From Streptomyces sp. I05A-00742 (GTDB taxonomy: Bacteria; Actinomycetota; Actinomycetes; Streptomycetales; Streptomycetaceae), in the NCBI RefSeq assembly GCF_013055795.1, contig NZ_JABETO010000009.1:62001-126000 (forward strand): a DNA stretch of 64,000 bases, given 5' to 3'. Below, piece by piece: positions 38,083 to 47,374 of the stretch. Made by a program: the position numbers and the translations under genes. The notes under the pieces are model-generated. The model had not been told where the DNA came from, made no database searches, and saw only the letters and a program-made list of their open reading frames with translations. How positions within the stretch are numbered: the stretch's first letter is position 1; every line of letters begins with the position of its first letter.

Positions 38083-38721
38083 TTACGGGCGGTAGGCGCA
38101 CGCCGTCAGCGGGGCGTGGAGCTTCCAGCCCATCGACTCGTACAGGGCACGCCCTTCGTCGGTGGCGCCCAGCACCCCCAGGACGACGCCCGCGTCCGCG
38201 GCGCGGTCGGTGAGGGTACGCATCACGACGCTGCCGAGGCCGCGCCGGCGGTGGGCCTCTTCCGTCACGACGCGGTCGACGACCGTCATCTCGCCGACGA
38301 CCGCCATCTGCCCCTTGGCGGCGGGTTCGCCCGCGGGGCCGGACACCCGGACAACGGTGACGCCGTCGACGTCCGTCACGGACACCGCGTAGCCCGGGGG
38401 TGCCACCACCGGGCCGTCGGAGGGCCGGAGGTCCACGGCCATCAGATGCCCGGTGTCCTCCTCGTCCACCACCCAGCCCCCGGGGAGCCAGCGCCGCACC
38501 TCGTCCGGGTCCGCGGGCACCTTGAGCCAGGTGTGCGGCACGGTGGCGGAGAGGGCCGCCGCGCGGACCGAGGAGGCGTCGGGGTCGAACACGACGTGGC
38601 GCGTCGACTGGTCCGGCAGGCCGACGTCTATGGAGCAGCCCCAGGGCTGCTCGGCCGGCGGGGGCGTGGCGCGGGAAGCGGCCCAGCCGGTGGCCCAGGT
38701 GCTGACGAGTTCCGGAATCAT
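38083..38721 (-). CDS. GNAT-family acetyltransferase
   Basis: A 212-residue protein; the C-terminal half carries the GNAT fold: MTVVDRVVTEEAHRRRGLGS with the acetyl-CoA loop, then GATDEGRALYESMGWKLHAP. The N-terminal 90 residues look like an added, degenerate domain, as in two-domain GNAT proteins. Substrate unknown. Confidence 0.8.
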   Translation of the reverse strand: MIPELVSTWATGWAASRATPPPAEQPWGCSIDVGLPDQSTRHVVFDPDASSVRAAALSATVPHTWLKVPADPDEVRRWLPGGWVVDEEDTGHLMAVDLRPSDGPVVAPPGYAVSVTDVDGVTVVRVSGPAGEPAAKGQMAVVGEMTVVDRVVTEEAHRRRGLGSVVMRTLTDRAADAGVVLGVLGATDEGRALYESMGWKLHAPLTACAYRP

Positions 38722-38869
38722 GCGTCCCTCCCGGGTAATGGCTGATGATCGTCAGCGCACATTACGTCGGGGCGGGGGCGAGGTCATCCCTTTTCTTGCT
38801 TGTCTGCCGGCTTTCTGTCGGGCCGCATGCGCGCCCTCCTCAGAAACCGGGGCGCAGAAACCGGGGCCG

Positions 38870-39514
38870 TCAGAAGCCGGGCCCGTCCGCTCGGTTCCCG
38901 GCCGTGGCCAGCCGGCCCCAGAGCAGATCGGCGAGGTGGCGCACCAGGCGTTCACGGGGGAAGGGCTGTTCGCGCAGCCACCAGTCCCCGGCGGCGTGCA
39001 TCATCCCGACGATGCCGTGCCCCCAGGCACGGGCCAGTTCCGTGCCCTCCGGCCCCAGCTCCACCCGCTCGGCTATGACCACCGCCAGCTCCTCGCCCAG
39101 CCGCCGCAGCAGGGGAGCGGAATGCCGTCCCACGTCGAAGCTCCGCTCCGACGTGTTGCTCTCCTCGGCCGGGTGCATCAGGAACCGGTACACCTGGGGC
39201 CGCGCCTCTATCGCCGCGAGATAGGTGTCGAGGGTCGCCTCGACCCGACGGCGCCGCTCGGCCGGGGCGTCCAGCGCGGCCCGCAGCCCTTCCAGCAGCG
39301 CGTCGGTGTGCCGGACGGCGAGCGCGCGGTAGAGACCTCCCTTGTCGCCGAAGTGCCGGTAGAGAATCGGCTTGGTGATTCCCGCCTCGGCCGCGATGGC
39401 GTTCATCGACGCCCCCGGCCCGTCCCTGAGCACCACCCGGTCCGCGGCCTCCAGCAACTCCCTGCGCCGCTGCTCCGCCGCACGCTGCTGATCCACCCGC
39501 TGACTGGTCGTCAT
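38870..39514 (-). CDS. TetR-family regulator divergent from acyl-CoA dehydrogenase
   Basis: A 214-residue regulator: HTH GPGASMNAIAAEAGITKPIL then YRHFGDKGGLYRAL; helical ligand domain after. The divergent neighbour is a fatty-acid-type dehydrogenase and the gap holds ggtaaca-N6-tgttacc, so it probably represses that gene and responds to an acyl-CoA. Confidence 0.88.
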   Translation of the reverse strand: MTTSQRVDQQRAAEQRRRELLEAADRVVLRDGPGASMNAIAAEAGITKPILYRHFGDKGGLYRALAVRHTDALLEGLRAALDAPAERRRRVEATLDTYLAAIEARPQVYRFLMHPAEESNTSERSFDVGRHSAPLLRRLGEELAVVIAERVELGPEGTELARAWGHGIVGMMHAAGDWWLREQPFPRERLVRHLADLLWGRLATAGNRADGPGF

Positions 39515-39600
39515 GGCTGCGCCTCCCGCCCCCGTGTCTTCTCAAATGCCTGCGCAACGTAACACCCGCGGCACGCACCGGATCGGCGGGGAGAGGGGAG

Positions 39601-39639
39601 TTGACACCGCCTACTGACCGGTAACAGACTCATGTTACC
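39601..39639 (+). promoter_or_regulatory. Promoter and operator of the acyl-CoA dehydrogenase
   Basis: TTGACA at 39601-39606 could be a -35 box. The inverted repeat ggtaaca gactca tgttacc (39620-39639) covers the likely -10 region, a typical repressor position. Confidence 0.5.
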
Positions 39640-39666
39640 GCTGGTAAGCAACGCTCGGGAGGGGTC

Positions 39667-40893
39667 ATGGCGGAGTTCGGGCTGGAACTCGACGACGAAC
39701 AGAAGGCCGTACGGGACTGGGTCCACGGCTTCGCCGCCGACGTCATGCGCCCCGCGGCGGCGGAGTGGGACGAGCGCGAGGAATTCCCCTGGCCCGTCGT
39801 CCAGGAAGCGGCGAAAATCGGCCTGTATTCGCTGGACTTCTACGCGAAGCAGTTCTTCGACCCCACGGGCCTGGGCATACCCGTGGCCATCGAGGAGCTC
39901 TTCTGGGGCGACGCCGGCCTGGGCCTCGCCATCACCGGCACCGGCCTGGCCGCCGTCGGCGTCCTCACCAACGGGACGGACGAGCAGATCGGCACCTGGA
40001 TCCCGCAGATGTACGGCACCCCCGACGACGTCAAGGTCGCCGCCTTCTGCTCCTCCGAACCCGACGCCGGCTCCGACGTCTCCGCGATGCGCACCCGGGC
40101 CGTCTACGACGAGGCCAAGGACGAATGGGTGCTCAACGGCACCAAGACCTGGGCCACCAACGGCGGCATCGCCAACGTCCACGTCGTCGTGGCCGTCGTC
40201 GAGCCCGGTCTCGGCGCCCGCGGCCACGCCTCGTTCATCATCCCGCCGGGCACGGCCGGGCTCTCCCAGGGCCAGAAGTTCAAGAAGCACGGCATCCGCG
40301 CCTCCCACACCGCCGAGGTCGTCCTCGACGCCGTCCGCGTCCCCGGCCACTGCCTCCTCGGCGGCAAGGAGAAGCTCGACGAGCGCCTCGCCCGCGCCCG
40401 CGAAGGCAAGCGCAAAGGTGCCGACCGCGGCGGCAACGCCGCCATGGCCACCTTCGAGGCCTCCCGCCCCGCTGTCGGCGCCCAGGCCGTCGGCATCGCC
40501 CGCGCCGCCTACGAGACCGCCCTCGACTACGCCAAGACCCGCGTGCAGTTCGGCCGGCCCATCATCGACAACCAAGGCGTTGCTTTCCAGCTTGCCGACA
40601 TGCGCACTCGTATTGATGCTGCCCGCTTGCTGGTCTGGCGTGCTTCGTGGATGGCGGCCGCCGGTAAGCGCTTTACGTCGGCCGAGGGGTCGATGAGCAA
40701 GCTCTTCGCCGGGGAGACGGCGAAGGCGGTTACTGCGCAGGCGATGCAGATCCTTGGGGGGAACGGGTACACGCGTGAGTACCCGGTTGAGCGGATGCAT
40801 CGCGATGCTGCTATTTACACCATCTTTGAGGGGACGAGTGAGATTCAGCGGTTGGTGATTGCTCGGGCGGTTTCGGGGGTGCAGGTGAGGTAG
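39667..40893 (+). CDS. Acyl-CoA dehydrogenase
   Basis: A 408-residue FAD enzyme that oxidises acyl-CoA in fatty-acid breakdown. Domains: helical N-terminus to about 115, beta-domain with [20 protein letters not shown] and [13 protein letters not shown], and C-terminal helical bundle with the catalytic Glu region ([17 protein letters not shown]) and [13 protein letters not shown]. From about 40570 on, codon use shifts: many T-ending codons (gtt, ctt, gct, att) replace the near-uniform C/G endings before it. Start ATG follows GGGAGGGG. Confidence 0.92.
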   Translation: MAEFGLELDDEQKAVRDWVHGFAADVMRPAAAEWDEREEFPWPVVQEAAKIGLYSLDFYAKQFFDPTGLGIPVAIEELFWGDAGLGLAITGTGLAAVGVLTNGTDEQIGTWIPQMYGTPDDVKVAAFCSSEPDAGSDVSAMRTRAVYDEAKDEWVLNGTKTWATNGGIANVHVVVAVVEPGLGARGHASFIIPPGTAGLSQGQKFKKHGIRASHTAEVVLDAVRVPGHCLLGGKEKLDERLARAREGKRKGADRGGNAAMATFEASRPAVGAQAVGIARAAYETALDYAKTRVQFGRPIIDNQGVAFQLADMRTRIDAARLLVWRASWMAAAGKRFTSAEGSMSKLFAGETAKAVTAQAMQILGGNGYTREYPVERMHRDAAIYTIFEGTSEIQRLVIARAVSGVQVR

Positions 40894-41162
40894 GGGGCTC
40901 AGCCCCGCGCGCGGGGACCGTTCCGCCGTCGGCGAAGTCGAACAGCCCTTTGGTGGGGCCATCCCCGCGCGGGGACCAAGTCTTGTCGCTGGTGAAGGTG
41001 GCGGCGTAGTAGGGGCCATCCCCGCGTGCGCGGGGACCACGAACGCCCGTCAGTTCGAAGGCCAGTGGAACGGGGACCACCCCCGCGTGCGCGGGGACCA
41101 CTCCGGTGGCAGGCCGTCGCGGAGCACCGCAGCGGGACCACCCCCGCGTGCGCGGGGACCAC
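40894..41162 (-). CRISPR. Type I-E-like CRISPR mini-array, five repeats, no cas genes
   Basis: Repeats of 29 nt start at 40894, 40955, 41012, 41073 and 41134 with spacers of 32-34 nt. The right-hand two match each other and the third differs at a few bases (core cccgcgtgcgcggggaccac); the second has lost four bases and the first is degenerate. As type I-E repeats usually read (gtggtccccgcgcacgcggg), transcription is on the minus strand with the leader to the right, so decay is at the old, distal end. No cas gene is in the window. Confidence 0.85.
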
Positions 41163-41537
41163 AGACGTTGACATGCGACTTCGTCCCCAGCGGCAGCGCT
41201 TTTTACTCACTTCCGCAGATTCCGGCGAATACCGCATACGCGGCAGAAGCGACACCCCATCACCCCCTCCAACCGCACCGCCGAGCCTATCCCCTCAGCC
41301 CAAGGTCTCGCCGCCCGGAACAGCACACCCACCCGCAAGGGCAGTTGCACCACAACCCACCCGGACACCGCTCAAGCCGCGCCCCCAGCACTCGCGCAAG
41401 CATCCGAGCAGCCCGGCCCGTTGCCACGCTGAAAGCGCCTGCGGCGCGACCCGTCGCAAGGACCCGTGGCAGCACATGCGACGGGTGGGGCCCGAGAAGG
41501 CATCAGGGAACGCCGCGCCAGGGATCCGGGATGCCGG
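41163..41537. other. Putative CRISPR leader side, no gene
   Basis: Just right of the last repeat is an AT-richer patch (gcgctttttactcacttccg, near 41197-41216) that could be the leader. The rest holds no frame with protein character. Confidence 0.4.
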
Positions 41538-41627
41538 TCATGTGCCGGCCCATTGCGTGGTGCCGCATTTGCGGCAGCGGCTGGCGCCGCTCCAGAGGAC
41601 CCACTCGTGGTCGCACTCGTCACTCAT
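41538..41627 (-). CDS. 29-residue zinc-ribbon-like peptide
   Basis: ATG at 41627 follows GGAG by six bases. The peptide reads as a CxH...CRKC arrangement (DECDHEW near the start, SRCRKCGTTQW near the end), four possible metal ligands in 29 residues. Similar very small zinc-binding proteins occur in actinobacterial accessory regions. Function unknown. Confidence 0.5.
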   Translation of the reverse strand: MSDECDHEWVLWSGASRCRKCGTTQWAGT

Positions 41628-42006
41628 CGCACTCTCCACCTCTCCTGAAGACGCGGCATCCTCCGTTGACCGTGAACCCCACGCCACCCACCAGTACCAC
41701 CAGCCTGCACCAGTACGGGCCCGGTCGTGGCCGGCTTCGGCCCACGGCGCGGTGGGCGGACGGGCCTCGCCCGGCGTATTGCCCGCCCCCCTGCACTGAC
41801 TCCCCGCAGGCCGGAGTGGTTTACCGCCGGAGCGAGAACTCCGTCGCATCAGGAACCGAGGGGGCGCGAGGGGCGCAGATGCGCCAGAAGCCCGACAGGG
41901 GGTGAGGTTCGCGGCGCGGAGGCGGAACGGGGGCTCGATCCGGGCCGAGCGGCCCGGACGGGCCATTCAGCTCAAGGTACGTCTACTTGTGTAAGGGTAC
42001 GCAGGC
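41628..42006. other. Intergenic stretch, no supported gene
   Basis: Open frames here are GC-rich shadows with no family-like residues. Nothing else recognised. Confidence 0.4.
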
Positions 42007-42360
42007 TCAGACCCGTACGTGATCGATTTCCAGGAGACGGCGGAGGCGCCGGATCTCCGCGACCAGCCGGGGGACGTCCTGACGTGCGGCGGCGATGAAC
42101 CGCGCGTTCTCGTCCCAGCGTTCGTCGGCGACGTCGACGTAGCGCGGGTGTTGCACGAGGGTGGCGGCCACGAGCCGTTGATGGTCGAACTGTGGCCAAC
42201 GTTCGCCGAGGCCGGTGTCGGGCACTGTGCTGACCGCGACGAGGCCCATGGCCCGGTCGTCGTCGAGTTGGCGCACGTGCCAGGGGCCGGGAGTCGCGGC
42301 CGCCGCGAGCTCCTCGATATCCGAAAGTTCCTGACCGGACAGCGCATCGGGTACCTTCAT
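42007..42360 (-). CDS. Hypothetical protein, phage/plasmid-type
   Basis: A 117-residue soluble protein. The C-terminal DENARFIAAARQDVPRLVAE followed by IRRLRRLLE is a motif seen in small proteins of actinophages and mobile elements. No catalytic motif. It lies 840 bases from the CRISPR array and next to a broken gene. Confidence 0.6.
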   Translation of the reverse strand: MKVPDALSGQELSDIEELAAAATPGPWHVRQLDDDRAMGLVAVSTVPDTGLGERWPQFDHQRLVAATLVQHPRYVDVADERWDENARFIAAARQDVPRLVAEIRRLRRLLEIDHVRV

Positions 42361-42470
42361 CGGGCTGTGGGCTCCTCGCGTTGCGACTGCCGCGCGCCGA
42401 CGGATAAGGACGAGGGCGAGAGTGAGGGCGAAGCGTCATGGCGCCCCGAACGATCGCAACGAGGCGAGAA

Positions 42471-43065
42471 GTGATCACGAAGTATCAAGAGACGCTGCGT
42501 GAGCGCTATATCGCCGCCCCTGTCATGCCCGCCCCGGATCCGTGGCAGTCGGTCCTGGACGGCAGAGTACCCGTCGGAGGCCTGCTCGGCGTCGGCTTTG
42601 CCGCTCACCCGGGACACGGCCCGCGATCTCGACATGGTCGTGTCGAGCAGTGGCCACGGTCTCTTCGACGCGGTCACCGGCGAAAAGATCGCACGCGACC
42701 GGGATCCCGCCCCCGAGGTCAGTACCCCCGACGGACATCCGGACCTCACCTGCCCCGGACTCGGTCCGGTGGCGGGAACCCCCGTCCGCATCGCCGGCCT
42801 CTTCGGCGGCGGCCTGCACCGCACCACCCCGGACGGCTGGACCCTGGACGTCGTCAGCCCCGAGTGGCCTCACCATCGCGTCCTGCTCTCCGCCGACGGC
42901 GGGCTGAACCGAGAGACGCCCGGAGGGACCTGGTGGCACATCCTCCACTCCGACTACTCGGAGCTCCGCACGGCGGGATTCTCGCCTTCCGGCCGCACTC
43001 TCGCGGTCGCCACGAGCAGCGACCTCACGCTCTGGACCCGTCCGGGGCTCCGGTTCGACGGCTGA
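42471..43065 (+). pseudogene. Frameshifted hypothetical gene
   Basis: GTG at 42471 gives VITKYQETLRERYIAAPVMP and VPVGGLLGVGF; then the protein-like text continues in another frame from about 42610 (VVSSSGHGLFDAVTGEKIAR, through LHRTTPDGWTLDVVSPEW, to the stop at 43065). One shift near 42600 separates the halves. Family unknown. Confidence 0.55.
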
Positions 43066-43235
43066 ACGAACCGCCCGGAGCGGCCAGTGGGATGCTCGTC
43101 GGTGAACTCCGAGCATCCCGTGGTGGCATGCAGTGATCTCCGTCCCGTCCCCGGGGGCGGTGGGCGCGGCAGTCAAACCCGACCGGCGTCACTCGAACGG
43201 CGGACGACGTCATCTGCCGAAGGCCCGCGCCGACT

Positions 43236-43847
43236 CTAGGAGTCGGCCGGGCGGCGCGGCTCGCGCCACATCCCCCACAGCACCGGCCCGCCCCCGGGCA
43301 GCTGCAGCTCCTCGCGCACGGCGAAGCCGAAGTGCTCGTAGACGGGGATGTTGGACGCCTTGGAGGACTCCAGATAGACGGGCAGACCCGCCGCGTCGGC
43401 CTTGGCCAGCCCCGAGCGGAGCAGGGCGCCCCCCTGCCCCTGGCCCTGGGCGGCCGGGTCGGCGCCGATGAGCGCCAGGGACCAGTGCGGTTCCTGGGGG
43501 GTGTGCTTGGAGGCCGTCTCGACGGCCTCCCCGAACAGCTGGGCCCGGTCGCCGAGAATGTCCGTGAGCTCCTGGACGGTCTCCGCGTCGGGAACGCCCT
43601 GCGCCTCCGGGGGCGCCCAGAACGCGGCCGCCGCGTCGGTGCGTTCGCACACGCCCTGGCGGACGTACTGCCGGGTGAAGATCGTGGTGAAGTAGCGGCC
43701 GAGCGCCGTCTCGCGCGAGGCGTCGTCGGGGAAGAACCAGCGCATCATCGGGTCGTCGTCGAAGGCGTGGGCCAGGATGCGGCTGATCACCGGAGCGTCG
43801 TCGACCGTCGCCGTCTGCGGCGTGTTCGTTATCGGCATACGGGTCAT
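43236..43847 (-). CDS. GNAT-family acetyltransferase
   Basis: A 203-residue enzyme of the type with a DDDPMMRWFFPDD N-terminal motif. Acetyl-CoA loop: LALIGADPAAQGQGQGGALL; later VYLESSKASNIPVYEHFGF. Starts considered: ATG 43847 (chosen) or 43838. It is intact next to IS debris. Confidence 0.87.
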   Translation of the reverse strand: MTRMPITNTPQTATVDDAPVISRILAHAFDDDPMMRWFFPDDASRETALGRYFTTIFTRQYVRQGVCERTDAAAAFWAPPEAQGVPDAETVQELTDILGDRAQLFGEAVETASKHTPQEPHWSLALIGADPAAQGQGQGGALLRSGLAKADAAGLPVYLESSKASNIPVYEHFGFAVREELQLPGGGPVLWGMWREPRRPADS

Positions 43848-43949
43848 TCTGCACCCGATGATCTTGGGGTGACGGGCGGGGTCCCGGTCCTCGCGTGCCG
43901 GAGGCGCCGTTGCGACCGTAGGGCGGTGGTCGGCGTCGACACGGCGACC

Positions 43950-44276
43950 ATGAGGTCTTGGCCACGATCGTGTTCGTGGCGGCCTCGGGCTGCACATGGC
44001 AGCAGCTGCCCGCGGCGTCGTTCGGGCCGTCCGACGCGACGGCACACCGCCGGTTCGCCGAGTTGCACATGCACACCGCATCGCCCGCAAGGGCGTCGAA
44101 ACCTCACAGCGACTCGGTCGACACCGTTGGGCCATCGAACGGACCGTGGCATGGCTGGCCGGCTGCCGCCGCCTCCACCGCCGCTACGAGCGCAAGGCCG
44201 AGCACTTCCTCGCCTTCACCAGCCTTGCCTGCACCCTCATCTGTACCGCCGGCTCACCAAATGCGATGGCTTATTA
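43950..44276 (+). pseudogene. IS5-type transposase remnant with internal deletion
   Basis: Frame one gives IVFVAASGCTWQQLPAASFG and DATAHRRFAEL; a second frame gives the C-terminal IARKGVETSQRLGRHRWAIE and RTVAWLAGCRRLHRRYERKA. The catalytic middle is missing. Confidence 0.7.
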
Positions 44277-44360
44277 GTCGTACACCGAGGGCCCCTCTGA
44301 CATCGTGCGCCCCTTCACTTCGAGAACGTTCACGGAAATCTTTCAATAGGGGGCCTGTAC

Positions 44361-44543
44361 ATGGCGGTCGGCGCTCAGAGAAACGCGAGCGAAGAAGACG
44401 CCGGGACGCTTGGCATTGTTTCGCTACCGCAGTCTGAAAAGGTCGGGTTCCGGTGGCTGGTGAGCCTTGTTGTATCGCAGGTAGTTCCAGGTGCTATTCG
44501 ATTACGATTACCCGACTGTTCGTCAAGACGGGTGAACCCTTGA
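44361..44543 (+). CDS. Possible small protein (60 residues)
   Basis: ATG preceded by AGGGGG at seven bases' distance; AT-richer codon use than neighbours. No domain. The supporting evidence is only the ribosome site and the open frame. Confidence 0.3.
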   Translation: MAVGAQRNASEEDAGTLGIVSLPQSEKVGFRWLVSLVVSQVVPGAIRLRLPDCSSRRVNP

Positions 44544-44550
44544 ATCCCTA

Positions 44551-44579
44551 TTGACCGGCTTGACTTTGGTGCCTACTTT
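44551..44579 (+). promoter_or_regulatory. Sigma70-like promoter
   Basis: TTGACC (44551-44556), 17-base spacer, TACTTT (44574-44579), in the AT-richest part of the window. It would transcribe the small gene at 44784 with a leader near 200 nt, in which I see no gene. Confidence 0.5.
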
Positions 44580-44783
44580 TAGTTCCACCGAAGGGTAAAA
44601 AGCCCAATGGGGGAGTCTTTCTGCCGGCCCCGAACTATCGGCGAGTGTTATGGGGTTCGTGAACCCTCTCGTCTTGGTCTCCGACCATGGTCCCAACGGT
44701 TCGGTAGCTGACGTCTGATTTCCGCCGCTGTGTCAAGTTCCGCTCATCAGCGGCCCGTTCACTCGCGAGGGGTTGTGATCCTC

Positions 44784-44978
44784 ATGTCCGCAAGTCTCCA
44801 GGACCTGAAGAATCTCAGGGAGTCGGCGAAACTGGCCGCTGGCCCTTGGTTCCTTGCTGTCCTCGTAACGGCCGACGAAGTTACCGACTTCGCCAATATC
44901 GATCCTCCGCTTCCCGCCGGTGGACTGGTCGTCAGCCGGCGTTCCGACGGGCAGTTCGACGTGTGGTGGCGTCTGTAG
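44784..44978 (+). CDS. Small hypothetical protein (64 residues)
   Basis: ATG at 44784, or GTG 44775 just after GAGGGG. The product (SASLQDLKNLRESAKLAAGP, then WFLAVLVTADEVTDF) has a soluble, slightly amphipathic look and no known domain. It lies behind the promoter at 44551 and ends 92 bases before an IS5 element. Confidence 0.45.
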   Translation: MSASLQDLKNLRESAKLAAGPWFLAVLVTADEVTDFANIDPPLPAGGLVVSRRSDGQFDVWWRL

Positions 44979-45070
44979 GGCACGGTCGGCCCTGGACGGT
45001 GGTGCGCCGCTGTCCAGGGTCTCGTGCGTTGTCGGAGCAGGTGGTCGGCCGGCCTTGATATCGCGGATAA

Positions 45071-45904
45071 GGCCGTGTCCTATGTGGTGAGGCGAACGAG
45101 CCGCTTGCAGCAGCACAGGGCGGCGGCGAGGCCGAGAAAGGCCAGGTAGTTGCGGGAATCGCGTTCGTAGCGAGGATTCAAGCGGCGGTAGCCGGACAGC
45201 CAGGACACCGTCCGCTCGATGACCCAGCGGCGTCGCCCTAATCGTTCGCCGGATTCGATTCCCTTGCGGGCGATGCGTACGCCGATGCGCTTCCCGCGCA
45301 GCCATCTGCGTAGGTCAGCACGGTCGTAGGCGTTGTCCGCGTGCAGCCGCTGCGGCTTGAAGTACCGGCCGCGGTGGGGGTCTTCAGCCCTTCGCTGTCG
45401 TGGGTGTGCCGGCCGAGACGCCGACGAGAAGGGGCAGTCCGTTCGCGTCCGACAGGACGTGCATCTTGGAACCCGGCTTGCCCCGGTCCACGGGGCTCGG
45501 GCCTGTGTGTTCGCCCCTTTTTTTGCCCGGACGCGGGCGGTGTCCAGGACGACGCGGGTGACGTCGACGAGGCCGGCATCGTCGAGGCGGTGCAGCACGG
45601 CTTCGTGCAGCCGCCCCCAGACGCCGGCTCTCGACCAGATCAGGAACCGGCGGTGGGCGGTCGACTTCGATATTCCGAAGCAGGGCGGCAGTTGGCGCCA
45701 GGCGCAACCGCTGACCAGCACGTAGACGATCGCCGCGAACAGCGTCTCATCAGGCGTGTCCTGTGTCCTGCCGCCCTGCGGACGCACCCTCGACGGAGGG
45801 ATCAGCGGCTTCGCAATCTTCTACAGCCCGTCCGGAACAATCCAACTCCACGTACCCCGCCCCATGAACGGGCCAACGACCGCCTCACCACATAGGCCAC
45901 GGTC
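45071..45904. mobile_element. Complete IS5-family element (834 bp)
   Basis: Terminal inverted repeats of 24 nt, ggccgtgtcctatgtggtga and gaccgtggcctatgtggtga as read inward, differ at two places. Both flanks carry TAA (45068-45070 and 45905-45907), a target duplication expected for this family. The right end coincides with the stop codon of the ankyrin-SMI1 gene. Confidence 0.88.
45080..45787 (-). pseudogene. IS5-family transposase with compensating frameshifts
   Basis: Open over 235 codons, but residues from about 105 to 155 are in the wrong frame: the expected VDRGKPGSKMHVLSDANGLP is found one frame over near 45420-45490. The two ends, IVYVLVSGCAWRQLPPCFGI and RIARKGIESGERLGRRRWVI, are in the main frame. 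The second catalytic Asp region is damaged, so the element is probably inactive unless a sequencing error is involved. Confidence 0.75.
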
Positions 45905-47211
45905 TAAGGGGCTTCGAGGTCGCCAGCGCCCGGGTCGAAGCGGTACGTTCCGGCGCGCAACCGGTCGAGGTAGCGCCGCAGGTAGTCCTCGATCGAAGGC
46001 AGTACCGGTCCGGCCGGGCCTGCGTGGACTTCCCAGGAGATGACCTGGCCCACCGTGCCGCGCTCCGCCGGGTCGAGGTCGATGCAGAACAGGTTGCCAC
46101 CGCCGTCCTGGGCGAAGGGCAGCCAGCCCGGGTGCCACCAGGCGAAGCGCACGTACCCGTTGTCGGCCTCGGCGTCCTTCGGCACCGAGGCGGCAAAGAC
46201 GCCTCCGGTGCGCAGTTTCTCCAGCCCCTGCCATCTGCTGAGCGCGTCGCGCAGGGACAGCCCGTCATATTCGGCGATGTCCAGCCCATCGGCACCGCCG
46301 AACAGGCGTAGGTATGCCCGGAACCCGGCGGGCAGGCGAACCCCGAGCGCAGCCTCTGCGGTGGTGATCTCCGCCGGGTCGGCGCCGCCTCGGGCTGCTT
46401 CCAGCCGGGAGGCGACGGGCGGGGCGTTCACGGCGAACCAGGCGACGATGTCGTCCACGATTCCGGCCAGCCGTCCGGCGCAGGCGTCGACCTCGGCATC
46501 GTCGCCGAGCGTCGACGGTCCGGGCAGGACGCCGCGCGGGTGGGCGGCCGGCCACTCGTCCAGGTCGGTCCGGGACCGTGTGAGGCGCACGACGTCCGGG
46601 TCGACTGCTTCTGTCGCACCGCGGTCCAGCAGTAGCCGGACCATGTCCTCACGCCGGCCGTGCCGGGCGGCGGACAGCGCGTTGAGCCCACCGTCGTGCG
46701 CGCCGGCGTTCAGGTCGGCGCCGGCTTCGAGCAGTCGGCGCACCACCGACTCGTGGCCGTGGAAGGCGGCGAGCACAAGGGGGGTCCAGCCGTCCGGGCG
46801 TGCCAGGTTCGGGTCCGCGCCGGCGTCGAGGAGAATCGCTACGACAGAGGCGGGATCGGGAAAGTCCATCGCCAGGGTCAGGGCCGTGCCGGGCTCGATG
46901 CCGCCACGCTCGACCACATTCGGGTCCGCCCCGCGTGCGAGCAAGAACTCGGCGAGCCGCCAATGGCCCTCTTGCACCGCGCAGATCAACGCAGTGGTGC
47001 CACGTTCGTGGCCGCAGCCGGTATCGACATGCAGCCCGGCATCGAGGAATGCCCGCACGAGCGCGATTTCGCCACTGTCGGCCGCGGACAGCAGGAACGG
47101 GCTGCCGTCCTCGTCGCGCGACGCAGGGTCAAGGCCCTCGGCGAACAGACGGACAAGCGCGCCCGCATCGCGCGCGGCGATTGCTTGCGCCAGGGCGGAT
47201 GTGGGGTCCAT
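45904..47211 (-). CDS. Ankyrin-repeat plus SMI1/KNR4-domain protein
   Basis: A 435-residue soluble protein. Residues about 1-215 hold five or six ankyrin repeats (such as TALICAVQEGHWRLAEFLLA and TPLVLAAFHGHESVVRRLLE). The C-terminal half has a SMI1/KNR4 fold (ITTAEAALGVRLPAGFRAYL, RLFGGADGLDIAEYDGLSLR, DGGGNLFCIDLDPAERGTVG). SMI1/KNR4 proteins are often immunity proteins of polymorphic toxins, and ankyrin repeats are used in the same way, so this may be a two-module immunity protein. The stop TAG includes the first base of the neighbouring IS5 element, so the true C-terminus may have been cut. Confidence 0.8.
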   Translation of the reverse strand: MDPTSALAQAIAARDAGALVRLFAEGLDPASRDEDGSPFLLSAADSGEIALVRAFLDAGLHVDTGCGHERGTTALICAVQEGHWRLAEFLLARGADPNVVERGGIEPGTALTLAMDFPDPASVVAILLDAGADPNLARPDGWTPLVLAAFHGHESVVRRLLEAGADLNAGAHDGGLNALSAARHGRREDMVRLLLDRGATEAVDPDVVRLTRSRTDLDEWPAAHPRGVLPGPSTLGDDAEVDACAGRLAGIVDDIVAWFAVNAPPVASRLEAARGGADPAEITTAEAALGVRLPAGFRAYLRLFGGADGLDIAEYDGLSLRDALSRWQGLEKLRTGGVFAASVPKDAEADNGYVRFAWWHPGWLPFAQDGGGNLFCIDLDPAERGTVGQVISWEVHAGPAGPVLPSIEDYLRRYLDRLRAGTYRFDPGAGDLEAP

Positions 47212-47374
47212 CAGAGCACTTTACAAGTCCCGATACGGGCTCCTGCGTGGCTGGAGATCTTCAACGGTGAGGGTTGCCGGCCTGTCGGCAAGATCTCCCA
47301 CAGGACCGCGGAACGATCCGGGCCTGCCCGAAGCCGTTGGACAGCCCGTCGCCGCGGATGACAGGCTCCGCCTC

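Noticed and set aside
40000..43000. cas genes near the CRISPR array
   Set aside because: Every gene on both sides was read; none resembles a Cas protein.
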